Shown here: piece by piece, positions 42,034 to 50,207 of the stretch
Numbering within the stretch: position 1 is the stretch's first letter
Layout: each line of letters opens with the position of its first letter
Assembly (NCBI GenBank): GCA_022839105.1
Contig: JALHDH010000021.1
Location: 1-57,099, forward strand
DNA length: 57,099 bases
Source of the DNA: a bacterium
Lineage (GTDB): Bacteria > Vulcanimicrobiota > Xenobia > Xenobiales > Xenobiaceae
Reading direction: 5' to 3'
Position numbers and translations under genes: made by a program
Notes under the pieces: generated by a model
Told to the model about the DNA's origin: nothing
The model's database searches: none
The model's input: only the letters and a program-made list of their open reading frames with translations

Positions 42034-43263
42034 TCAGCGGGCCTTCCGCTCGATCAGGCGACCTTCAAGGAGGGTGTCGGCGAATTGTCGGGCGATGCTC
42101 TGGTGGCCCGCTGCGCTGAAGTGCTGGTCGGTTGAGCTCAGCGTCCACTGCTCCAGGGGCAGGGTCCGGAGCCATTCGGTGAAGAGGATCGGTTCTTCGG
42201 GACGGGTGGCTTCGACCAGGGGACGCAACTCGCTGCTCTGCCACATCTCCAGGGGGTCTTCCCGGTCTGGCGGGGAGGGGGCCACGAAGAGGGCGGCCAG
42301 GTTCCGGGCTCGGACTTCGGCCAGGAAACGCTCCAGGAACCGGACGCACTGCTTGGGGTCCTGGAGCGGCCGGTTGAATTCCGGCATCGGCTGGCCGGTC
42401 TGGTGCGCCCGCAGCCGGGCCAGCTCCTTGCGCAGGCTCAGGTAGGTCATCGAGCGGTACAGCAGGACATGCAGGCTGCGCAAGGGGGGAATGTCGGCCG
42501 TGAATCGGCGCAGGTCGGCGCTCTCCGGCCGGGCCGTCCAGCCATGCGAGCCCACCACCAGCAGATCGGGCTCGTAGCGCCGCCCGATCTCCTCGTACAG
42601 ATACCAGGACTGGGCCAGGGAGTAGCCCGGCATGGACTGGTTGATCACCGTGATCCGACGGTTCGGGTGGGACTCCTGGAGCCTCTCCTCCAGCAACCGT
42701 GGCCAGGTCTTTTCGATGGGAACCCCCTGGCCGAAGGAGTTGGAATCCCCCATCACCAGGATCCGGAACTCGTCGGGTTCCTTGCGCAAGGGGATCTCCC
42801 GCTCCCGCAGGCCCATCGAGTTCAGTCGGAGCGGGAGCCGGTAGAGGAAGTGGATGGTCTGGTTCGGATTCCCGCGGTACAGATAATAGGGGTGGGGAAT
42901 GAAGTTCGCCGGGGGGCGCCTGGCAACTTCGGAGCGCAAGGCGACCTCCAGGACTGCAAAGCTGACCAGCAGGAAGCCCAGGGCCAGGAGGAGCGCCCGC
43001 AGGGCCTGCCGGGCCCCGGTGCGGGAAGGTCGGCGCCGGTTCAGCCTGCGCCAGGCCAGGGTCACCAGGACCAGGACGACCAGTTCTGCCAGAAGGACCT
43101 GGAACAGCACGACCTCGGTGCCCTCGGGAGGATACCCCTGGACCTCGAGCGCCCGCCAGGAGGCCAGCCAGCGGCTGACCAGGGCCGCATAACCCGACCA
43201 GAAGACCTCCAGGACACCGGCCAGCAGGAACACGCGGCCGCCTTCTGGTCGGGGCCCTGGCAT
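42034..43263 (-). CDS. Membrane-anchored SGNH hydrolase-type protein
   Basis: The 409-residue product has about three N-terminal membrane helices (residues 10-30, 52-70 and 88-108), then a periplasmic SGNH domain. Block I is ILVMGDSNSFGQG (Ser near residue 173) and the Asp-His pair is in SSTDQHFSAAGHQSI at the C-terminus. A middle VVGSHGWTARPES motif is also present. Such proteins are often acyl transferases or esterases acting on surface polysaccharides. The GH31 gene lies downstream on the same strand, 187 bases apart. Confidence 0.75.
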   Translation of the reverse strand: MPGPRPEGGRVFLLAGVLEVFWSGYAALVSRWLASWRALEVQGYPPEGTEVVLFQVLLAELVVLVLVTLAWRRLNRRRPSRTGARQALRALLLALGFLLVSFAVLEVALRSEVARRPPANFIPHPYYLYRGNPNQTIHFLYRLPLRLNSMGLREREIPLRKEPDEFRILVMGDSNSFGQGVPIEKTWPRLLEERLQESHPNRRITVINQSMPGYSLAQSWYLYEEIGRRYEPDLLVVGSHGWTARPESADLRRFTADIPPLRSLHVLLYRSMTYLSLRKELARLRAHQTGQPMPEFNRPLQDPKQCVRFLERFLAEVRARNLAALFVAPSPPDREDPLEMWQSSELRPLVEATRPEEPILFTEWLRTLPLEQWTLSSTDQHFSAAGHQSIARQFADTLLEGRLIERKAR

Positions 43264-43372
43264 TCCTGCCCGGCGGATCCGCTCTTCACCAGGGAATCCT
43301 GCCGGGAATCGGCGAAGGGGGCATGCCGATCCTCAGAGCAGATTCCTCAAACAACCCAGGGAGATGAAAGAC

Positions 43373-44578
43373 ATGGCAAACGTGAACAAGTCCCGAGGCA
43401 CGATCGCCATCCTGACCGGGGGCGGCGATGTCCCGGGCCTGAATCCTGCCATCCGCGGGGTGACCATCCGCGCCCTGCGTGAAGGGTTCCGGGTCATCGG
43501 GTTGCGCCGTGGCTGGGCCGGGGTCATCGACATCGTGCGCGAGAAGAATGCCGACAACTCGCATTGCTTCACGGTGCTGACCGAGGACGTGGTCAACCGG
43601 GCAGCCCGCACGGGTGGCACCTTCCTGCACACCTCCAGGACCCGCCCCAGCCACGTGCCCAAGGTGAACGTGCCCGAGCACCTGCGCGAGGCCTTCAACC
43701 AGGAGCTCAACGACCTGACTCCCGAGGTCATCAAGAACCTGAACTGGCTGGGTGTAGACTACCTGATCCCCATCGGCGGGGACGACACCCTGAGCTACGG
43801 AGTGCGCCTGGCGCAGGAGGGCGTCAAGTGCGTGGCCATTCCCAAGACCATGGACAACGACGTCCCGGGGACCGACTACTGCATCGGGTTCTCGACGTGC
43901 GTCACCCGGACGATCAACATGGCCAATGACCTGCGGACCTCGGCGGGTTCCCACGAGCGCTTCCTGGTCATGGAGGTCTTCGGGCGTTACGCGGGGTTCA
44001 CGGCGATGCTCCCGACCATGGCCGGGGCCGCCAACCGCTGCGTGATTCCCGAGCACAAGTTCGAGATCGACCATCTCTGTGAGCTGCTGGTCGAGGACCG
44101 GGCCAAGAACCCCAGCAACTACTCGGTGGTGCTGATCTCGGAGGGCGCCATGTTCGTTGGCGGCGAGATGGTCTTCCGCAGCGGCGAGAAGGACGCCTAC
44201 GGGCATGCCAAGCTGGGCGGCATCGGCGAGCTGGTCTCGTCGCGGCTCAAGGAGCTTTCGCCCAAGTTCAACCGGGGCCGGCGCATCAACGTGATCGACC
44301 AGAAGCTGGGCTATACCGTTCGCGGGGGTTCCCCGGACGCCATCGATTCGATCGTGCCCATGGCCTACGGAAATCTGGCCCTGGACCTGATCCTGGACGG
44401 ACTGCACGGCCGTCTGGTCGTGCTGCGCAACGGACGTTATGACAACGTTCCCCTGGAGGTGGTCACGGCCACCAAGAAGGTCGTCAACGTGGACAAACAC
44501 TACAACACAGAGCGCCTGCGCCCCAAGTACGAGCGCATGGAGATGGCTCCCTTGTTCATCATGACCAGCGAGGACTGA
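43373..44578 (+). CDS. pfp: Phosphofructokinase, PPi-dependent type
   Basis: The 401-residue product is a PFKA-family enzyme that phosphorylates fructose 6-phosphate. The residues that set phosphoryl donor are Asp138 in IPIGGDDTLSYG (ATP enzymes have Gly here) and Lys158 in AIPKTMDND (ATP enzymes have Gly). Both point to pyrophosphate as the donor. GGGDVPGLNPAIRG at residues 16-29 is the phosphate loop. The reaction is reversible, so the enzyme may also serve gluconeogenesis. GGGAG lies 9 bases before this ATG; an ATG at 43364 has no space for a ribosome site. A strong hairpin follows the stop. Confidence 0.88.
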   Translation: MANVNKSRGTIAILTGGGDVPGLNPAIRGVTIRALREGFRVIGLRRGWAGVIDIVREKNADNSHCFTVLTEDVVNRAARTGGTFLHTSRTRPSHVPKVNVPEHLREAFNQELNDLTPEVIKNLNWLGVDYLIPIGGDDTLSYGVRLAQEGVKCVAIPKTMDNDVPGTDYCIGFSTCVTRTINMANDLRTSAGSHERFLVMEVFGRYAGFTAMLPTMAGAANRCVIPEHKFEIDHLCELLVEDRAKNPSNYSVVLISEGAMFVGGEMVFRSGEKDAYGHAKLGGIGELVSSRLKELSPKFNRGRRINVIDQKLGYTVRGGSPDAIDSIVPMAYGNLALDLILDGLHGRLVVLRNGRYDNVPLEVVTATKKVVNVDKHYNTERLRPKYERMEMAPLFIMTSED

Positions 44579-44597
44579 TCGGGTCCTTCCTGGCTGC

Positions 44598-44630
44598 CTG
44601 GTGCGCCGTCTTTGCCGGACGGCGCACCAG
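44598..44630 (+). terminator. Terminator hairpin after pfp
   Basis: A 13-bp stem CTGGTGCGCCGTC with a 7-base loop starts 20 bases after the stop and ends 40 bases before the next ATG. The trailing bases are not U-rich. Confidence 0.65.
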
Positions 44631-44670
44631 GGTAGATCATGAACAGGATGGTCGAAGGAGGAGGGGCACC

Positions 44671-45585
44671 ATGTTGAGTCTCAAGAGCATCCTGGTCCCG
44701 GTCGATTCGTCCGAGCTCTCGCTGGTCGGCGTTCCCTTCGCCCGGGAACTGGCCCGCCGCTGGAATGCCGAGGTGGTCCTGGCCCACGCCTGCCCGAGCG
44801 AGGCCGCCGTGGAGCGGGCGGCCGGGCGCATGGAGAAGCTGGGGGCCAGCCTCCTGCCGGTTTCGGCTCGGGCCGTGCTGGGGGTCGGTTCCGCCGTCGA
44901 GTTCCTGGTGGACCTGGCCGAGAAGACCCCGAACTCGATGATCGTGATGGCGACCCGGGGTTTGCGGGGAGCCGCCCGCGAGGTCCTGGGCAGCACCGCG
45001 GGGCAGGTGATCTCGCAGTCCCCCTGTCCGGTGCTGACGGTGAAGCACCTCGACCAGAGGCTGCTGGCCGAGCCCGAGCTCCTCGGCGCGGAGGATCCCG
45101 GGCCGGTGCGTTTCGCCCGGATCATGGCCGTGACGGATCTGGCCCCCCGCTCGATGTACGCCGTCGACTACGCCGGCGCCATCGCCCGGGTCTTCGGCTC
45201 GGAGCTCCTGCTGTTGCACGTCTTCGAGCCCGGGGTCTTCGAGGGGGAGACCTTCCTGCGGCGCCGTTCCGCCCTGCGCTTCCTCGAACAGATCGGCCGA
45301 CGGGTCGGGATCCCCGCGGACCGGGTCTTGTTGGAGAGCGGTCCGGTGACGCGGACCATCGTCCGCATCGCCCGCGAGTATGGGGTGGATCTCCTGGTCC
45401 AGGCAACCCGCGGACGACGCGTGGTGGCTGGTTTGCGACTGGCCAGCAGGTGTCGGGCGGTGTCCCGGCGGGCCCCCTGTCCGGTGTTGACGGTCAAGGT
45501 CCCCGACCCCGGCATCCTGGGAACCATGACCGAGTTGCCTGCCCCTGAGTCCGCTCCATCCCCGGGCGAAGACGCCGCTTCCTGA
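44671..45585 (+). CDS. Tandem universal stress protein (two UspA domains)
   Basis: The 304-residue product has two UspA domains. Domain 1 (about residues 1-125) opens with SLKSILVPVDSSELS and ends in the nucleotide-binding GLRGAAREVLGSTAGQV with SPCPVLTVK. Domain 2 (about residues 145-285) opens with ARIMAVTDLAPRS and ends APCPVLTVKV but has a weaker GRRVV loop, so it may not bind ATP. Tandem UspA proteins act as ATP-binding stress-linked dimer mimics; a substrate is not known. GGAGGAGGGGCACC precedes the ATG. Confidence 0.9.
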   Translation: MLSLKSILVPVDSSELSLVGVPFARELARRWNAEVVLAHACPSEAAVERAAGRMEKLGASLLPVSARAVLGVGSAVEFLVDLAEKTPNSMIVMATRGLRGAAREVLGSTAGQVISQSPCPVLTVKHLDQRLLAEPELLGAEDPGPVRFARIMAVTDLAPRSMYAVDYAGAIARVFGSELLLLHVFEPGVFEGETFLRRRSALRFLEQIGRRVGIPADRVLLESGPVTRTIVRIAREYGVDLLVQATRGRRVVAGLRLASRCRAVSRRAPCPVLTVKVPDPGILGTMTELPAPESAPSPGEDAAS

Positions 45586-45601
45586 ACCTGCCGCCTGGCT
45601 T

Positions 45602-45636
45602 GAGGCCCCGCGAACCGCTCCGGTTCCCGGGGCCTC
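45602..45636 (+). terminator. Terminator hairpin after the universal stress gene
   Basis: GAGGCCCCG pairs with CGGGGCCTC, continued by a 6-bp GAACCG/CGGTTC stem after one C-C mismatch and a 3-base loop. It lies 16 bases past the stop. No U-tract follows. Confidence 0.6.
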
Positions 45637-45680
45637 GGGCGCGTACGCTGGGTCTCTCTCGGGCGAGGCTACTAGTCCGA

Positions 45681-45700
45681 TTGACTGTCTGTTCAGTCAG
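45681..45700 (+). promoter_or_regulatory. Operator 1 of the RND efflux operon
   Basis: TTGACTGTCTGTTCAGTCAG contains the inverted repeat TGACTG-6-CAGTCA. It lies just upstream of the extended -10 and over the presumed -35. It resembles operators of TetR-family efflux repressors such as AcrR or TtgR. Confidence 0.65.
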
Positions 45701-45710
45701 GAGCATGTGT

Positions 45711-45718
45711 GCTACACT
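45711..45718 (+). promoter_or_regulatory. Extended -10 of the efflux operon promoter
   Basis: TG-C-TACACT (extended -10; the TG begins at 45710) lies between the two operators. A weak TGTTCA at 45690-45695 gives a 17-base spacer. Transcription would start near 45725, inside the second copy of the direct repeat, so a bound repressor would cover the start site. Confidence 0.5.
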
Positions 45719-45731
45719 GCCTCGAGTCCGA

Positions 45732-45755
45732 TTGACTGAACGGACAGTCAGTCAA
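45732..45755 (+). promoter_or_regulatory. Operator 2 of the RND efflux operon
   Basis: The 24-base site starts TTGACTGAACGGACAGTC and ends AGTCAA. It matches the reverse complement of operator 1 at 17 of 20 positions, so the two sites face opposite ways around the -10. The site ends 16 bases before the adaptor ATG. Confidence 0.65.
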
Positions 45756-45771
45756 CAGAAAGGCCTTTCCC

Positions 45772-47100
45772 ATGCGAGTCTCCCACCTTCCCATCCTGGC
45801 CCTCGTCGCCCTGGTCCTGGTCGGCTGCGGCCGGGACAAACCCGCCGTCCCGGAAGCTGCTGCCTCGGCCGTCGAGGCAGCCGCACCCGTCGAGGTGACC
45901 CTGGCCCGGCAAGGAATCCTCGAGGAGGCGGTCACCATGACCGGACACCTCCGCGCCCTCAACAAGGCCCAGGTCCACTCGCGGATCGCTGGCCGGGTCC
46001 TGGAAGTCCGGGCGCGCGAGGGAGACCGGGTGGCCGCCGGTGAGCCCCTGGTGGTCCTCGAGTCCAGTTCCTTGCAGGCTCAGGAACGCCAGGCCCAGGC
46101 CAACCTGCATGCCGCTCGGGCCCGGTTGGAGCAGGCCCGGACGGGTCGGGGACTGACCGACGTGTCTTCGGAGCTGGAGGTGCAGCGGGTCCAGCAGGCG
46201 GTCTACCAGGCCGAGGCCAACACGGCCCGGGCCCAGGCCGAGCACGACGATGCCGTGCACAACCTGAACCGACAGCGCGATCTCTTCGCCCAGAGCGCGG
46301 TCTCGGGGTATGCCGTCGAGCAGGCCGAGCTTCGCGAGAAGGTGGCTTCCGAGCAGCTTCAGTCCGCCCGCAGCGCCGAGAAGGCCGCGCGGGAGGGTGT
46401 GCGGATCGCCCAGGCCAACCGCAAGCAGGTCGGCATGCGCGAGTCTGAGGTCCAGGCCGCCCAGGCTGCCGTGGAGCAGGCCCAGGCCGCCCTGGAGTCC
46501 GTCCAGGTGGACTTGCGCGACACGGTGCTGCGTTCCCCGATCGCGGGGACGGTGGTCAAGCGGGCGGTCGAGCCCGGCCAGGCTCTGGGCGCCAACAGCG
46601 GGACGCTCTTGTTCCTGGTGGTGGACAACTCGACCCTGGACATGGTGGCTCCCCTGGACGAGCGTCACAGGGCCTCCGTACGTCGCCTGGCCCCGGTCCA
46701 GGTCAGGACCTCGGTGGCCGGGATGGTTTCGGGCAAGGTGGTGGACGTGATCCCCGCCTCGGATCCGGCCACCCATTCCATCACCGTGCGCGTGCAGATC
46801 CCCAACACGGACGGAAACCTGGTGGAAGGAGCCTACGCTTCGGCCCGGCTGGTCCTGCGCCAGGTCGAAGGCATCGTGGTTCCCCGTCCGGCGCTGAACA
46901 AGAAGGGCGAGGAGTTCACCCTGGTGGTGGCTGAGGACTCCAAGGCCCGCCGGCTCCCCGTCCGGGTGCTCTTCCAGACCGAGCTCGAGGCCGTGGTCGA
47001 GGGGATCCCGGCCGGGGCCACCGTGGTCGTCTCGGGTGGAGACCAGCTCGAGGATGGCCGCCTCCTGGAACTCCGCCAGGAAGAGGAGAGCCGGGCATGA
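45772..47100 (+). CDS. RND efflux periplasmic adaptor (membrane fusion protein), lipoprotein
   Basis: The 442-residue product has a lipoprotein signal ending VLVGC (Cys near residue 19). The adaptor layout follows: a half barrel and lipoyl domain near residues 40-95 (GRVLEVRAREGDRVAAGEPLVVLES), a long coiled-coil hairpin (about 100-245), then LRSPIAGTVVKRAVEPGQ and the beta-barrel. It links the inner-membrane pump to the TolC-type channel. The stop overlaps the pump ATG by 4 bases. Two operators precede it and a TetR gene closes the operon. Confidence 0.93.
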   Translation: MRVSHLPILALVALVLVGCGRDKPAVPEAAASAVEAAAPVEVTLARQGILEEAVTMTGHLRALNKAQVHSRIAGRVLEVRAREGDRVAAGEPLVVLESSSLQAQERQAQANLHAARARLEQARTGRGLTDVSSELEVQRVQQAVYQAEANTARAQAEHDDAVHNLNRQRDLFAQSAVSGYAVEQAELREKVASEQLQSARSAEKAAREGVRIAQANRKQVGMRESEVQAAQAAVEQAQAALESVQVDLRDTVLRSPIAGTVVKRAVEPGQALGANSGTLLFLVVDNSTLDMVAPLDERHRASVRRLAPVQVRTSVAGMVSGKVVDVIPASDPATHSITVRVQIPNTDGNLVEGAYASARLVLRQVEGIVVPRPALNKKGEEFTLVVAEDSKARRLPVRVLFQTELEAVVEGIPAGATVVVSGGDQLEDGRLLELRQEEESRA

Positions 47101-50100
47101 GTCTCTGGGATTTCTGCATCCGTCGCCCCGTCTTCACGACCGTCCTGATGGTCACCCTCCTGGCGGTGGGGGCCATGGGCTATACCCGGATGGGCGTCGA
47201 CCTGATGCCCGACTTCGATATCCCGGTGGTCAACATCGTGACCACCATGCCTGGCGCCGACCCGGAGGTCATGGACCAGGATGTCACCGATCTCATCGAG
47301 TCGGAGGTCGGAACCTTGGAGGGGGTCGACAGCATCACCTCCCAGTCCTTCGAAGGCTACTGCTCGGTGACCGTGCAGTTCCTCCTGGAGCGGGACATCG
47401 ATGTGGCCGCCCAGGAGGTCCGGGACAAGATCTCCAAGCTGCAGAAGGATCTCCCCACCGGCATCGACCCTCCCATCGTCCAGAAGGTGGATCCCGCCTC
47501 CTCGCCGATCATCTGGCTGGCCGTCCATGGAGACGCGGATGCCCAGCAGCTCTCCGATCTGGCCGACAACGTGATCAAGGAGCGCCTGCAGAGCCTGCCC
47601 GGTGTCGGCAGTCTCTACTTCGGCGGATTCCGCGAGCGCACCGTCCGGGTCTGGCTGGACCCGGCGGGGCTGCGGAAGTATGACGTGGGGCCCGCCCAGG
47701 TGGTGGCCGCCCTGCAGGCCTGGCACGTCGAGTTGCCGGGAGGCCGCATCGAGAACGAGGCGGCCGAGTCCACCATCAAGATGAAGGGCGAGTTCGCCAG
47801 TCTGGCCGAGCTGGAGAACATGGCCGTCGACTGGCGGGGCGGGGCTCCAATCCGCCTGAAGGACGTGGCCCGGGTCGAGGATGGCGAGGCCGACCTGCGC
47901 ACCATCGCCCGCTTGAATGGCCAGCCCTCCGTGGCCCTGGGGGTGCGCAAGCAGTCCGGGGCCAACACCGTGGGCGTGGCCGAGGCCGTCATCCAGAAGA
48001 TCCCCGAACTGCAGGCCTTGATGCCCCCGGGCGTCAAGCTGCAGGTGGTCTTCGACAATTCGAAGTTCATCAAGGACTCGGTCCACGGCGTCGGCTTTGA
48101 CCTGGTCTTCGGAGCCGCCTTCACGGCTGTGGTGATCTTCTTGTTCCTGCGTCACTTCACGATGACGCTGATCAGCGTGATCGCCATCCCCACCTCGCTC
48201 CTGGGCGCCTTCGGGTTCATGTATTTCATGGACTTCACGGTGAACCAGATCACCATGCTGGCCATGTCCCTCTCGGTCGGACTGGTCATCGACGATGCGA
48301 TCGTGGTGCTGGAGAATATCCACCGCCACATAGAGCACGAAGGCCAGGCTCCGGCCGCCGCCTCCTCCAGCGGAACCGGCGAGGTGGCCTTCGCGGTCCT
48401 GGCGGCCACCATGGCCATCGCCGGCATCTTCCTGCCGGTGGCCTTCATGGGCGGCGTCATCGGCCGGGTCTTCTACCAGTTCGGAGTCAGCGTGGGTCTG
48501 GCCATCACGCTCTCCCTGGTGGTGTCCTTGACGATGACCCCGATGCTCTGCGCCCGCTGGCTTCGCGCCGGCACGCATGAAGGGGCGCTCTCCCGGATGG
48601 TCCTGGGCTTCCTGGATTGGTTGGACCGCACGTATCGCACCCTGCTGACGGCAGCCATCCGCACCCGGGCCACCCGGGTCGGAGTCCTGCTCGTGGCCGT
48701 GCTGGCCTTCGTCCTGGGCCTGGTCGTGGCCGGCCAGGTCGGGATGGAATTCGCTCCGACCGACGATCGCAGCCAGTTCCAGGTGTACCTCGAGACGCCG
48801 ATCGGCACCTCCATCAGCCAGACCGACCGTCGCGCCCGCGAGGCCGAGAGGATCCTGGCCTCCCACAAGGAGATCCGGCAGTACGTCACCACCGTCGGGG
48901 ACCAGACCGGCCAGGTCAACAAGGTGAACCTGCTGATCGACATGGTTCCCCGCCACGAGCGCACGATCTCCCAGCAGGAGTTGATGGATCAGTTGCGGGT
49001 CGAGTTGAACCGGATCCCTGGGGTCATCGCCTATCCTGCCAACATCTCGAACATGGGGGGAGGGGGGACTCGAACCGTGGACCTGCAGTTCACCCTGCAG
49101 GGAGCCGACCTTTTGACCCTGGAGAGGATCTCCAACGAGATCATGCGCCGAATGGCCCAGGACCCGACCTTCAGGGACATCAGCGACGATCTGGAGCTGA
49201 TCCAGCCGCAGGTCTCGGTCTACCCCGACCGCGACGCAGCCGCCGACGTCCAGGTCGATACCCGTCAGATCGCGGTGGCCCTGCAGGCCATGATGGGCGG
49301 CCTGGATATCAGCAAGTTCAAGATCGACGGGCAACGCTACGATATCCGGGTCAAGGCCGACGACAGTTTCCGCCGGGATGCCGAGGCCATCCGCCGGATC
49401 GTCCTGCGCACGCCGGGTGGCGCGCGGGTCGAGATGGGAAGCGTGGTGGACGTGGTCGAGGGCCTGGGGCCCAACTCGATCAAGCGCTACAACCGGATGC
49501 GCTCGGTCACGATCATGGCCAACGTGGCCCCCGGCATCGCCATCGGGGATGCCTCCGAGAAGTTCATGGTCCTGGCCAACGAGGTCATGAGAGCCTATCC
49601 CGGCTACCAGATCGCCGCCTCCGGGATGACCAAGATCATGAACGAGTCCTTCCAATACCTGATGTTCGCGCTGGCCAGCTCGATCGTGATCATCTTCCTG
49701 ATCCTGGCGGCCCAGTTCGAGAGCTTCATCCATCCCTTCACCATCATGATGACCCTGCCCCTGGCCATCGTCGGGGTCTTCCTGGGTCTGCTCCTGACCG
49801 GGAAGACCTTCAGCATCTTTGCCATCATCGGTCTCATCATGTTGGTGGGGATCGTGACCCGCAACGGCATCCTGCTGGTGGACTTCGCCAACCAGCAGCG
49901 GGCCAAGGGGGTCCCGGCCCACCAGGCGATGCTGATGGCAGGTCCTGTCCGCTTGCGCCCGATCCTGATGACGGCGCTGGCGGCCATGGTGGGAATCCTG
50001 CCGGTGGCCCTGGGCCTTTCCGAGGGAGGAGAATCCCGGTCGGGAATGGGAGTCGCGGTGATCGGAGGTCTTCTGACCTCGACCCTGCTGACCTTGTTCG

Positions 50101-50207
50101 TCATCCCGACGGCCTATCTGACCTTCGAAGGCATCGTCCGCAATCTGGGCCTGGTCCGAGATCGGGTCTATGGTCTCTTCCAGTCCGATGAGAAGGAGCA
50201 TTCGTGA
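47097..50207 (+). CDS. RND efflux pump, inner-membrane permease
   Basis: The 1036-residue product has the AcrB-type layout: twelve membrane helices with two large periplasmic loops. The proton-relay Asp pair is in GLVIDDAIVVLENIHRH (TM4). N-terminal IRRPVFTTVLMV, the porter-domain segments and the late GIVTRNGILLVDFAN are all family landmarks. It exports drugs or lipophilic compounds using the proton gradient. It overlaps the adaptor by 4 bases and abuts the TolC-type gene. Confidence 0.95.
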   Translation: MSLWDFCIRRPVFTTVLMVTLLAVGAMGYTRMGVDLMPDFDIPVVNIVTTMPGADPEVMDQDVTDLIESEVGTLEGVDSITSQSFEGYCSVTVQFLLERDIDVAAQEVRDKISKLQKDLPTGIDPPIVQKVDPASSPIIWLAVHGDADAQQLSDLADNVIKERLQSLPGVGSLYFGGFRERTVRVWLDPAGLRKYDVGPAQVVAALQAWHVELPGGRIENEAAESTIKMKGEFASLAELENMAVDWRGGAPIRLKDVARVEDGEADLRTIARLNGQPSVALGVRKQSGANTVGVAEAVIQKIPELQALMPPGVKLQVVFDNSKFIKDSVHGVGFDLVFGAAFTAVVIFLFLRHFTMTLISVIAIPTSLLGAFGFMYFMDFTVNQITMLAMSLSVGLVIDDAIVVLENIHRHIEHEGQAPAAASSSGTGEVAFAVLAATMAIAGIFLPVAFMGGVIGRVFYQFGVSVGLAITLSLVVSLTMTPMLCARWLRAGTHEGALSRMVLGFLDWLDRTYRTLLTAAIRTRATRVGVLLVAVLAFVLGLVVAGQVGMEFAPTDDRSQFQVYLETPIGTSISQTDRRAREAERILASHKEIRQYVTTVGDQTGQVNKVNLLIDMVPRHERTISQQELMDQLRVELNRIPGVIAYPANISNMGGGGTRTVDLQFTLQGADLLTLERISNEIMRRMAQDPTFRDISDDLELIQPQVSVYPDRDAAADVQVDTRQIAVALQAMMGGLDISKFKIDGQRYDIRVKADDSFRRDAEAIRRIVLRTPGGARVEMGSVVDVVEGLGPNSIKRYNRMRSVTIMANVAPGIAIGDASEKFMVLANEVMRAYPGYQIAASGMTKIMNESFQYLMFALASSIVIIFLILAAQFESFIHPFTIMMTLPLAIVGVFLGLLLTGKTFSIFAIIGLIMLVGIVTRNGILLVDFANQQRAKGVPAHQAMLMAGPVRLRPILMTALAAMVGILPVALGLSEGGESRSGMGVAVIGGLLTSTLLTLFVIPTAYLTFEGIVRNLGLVRDRVYGLFQSDEKEHS

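Larger units (their letters stand above)
45674..45738 (+). repeat. 14-bp direct repeat flanking the efflux promoter
   Basis: AGTCCGATTGACTG occurs at 45674-45687 and again at 45725-45738, exactly 51 bases apart. Each copy leads into one of the two operator sites described separately. Confidence 0.8.

Noticed and set aside
46833..50201. 1122-codon open frame antisense to the RND pump
   Set aside because: It is a shadow of the pump gene with His/Gln/Asp-rich composition and no recognisable motif.
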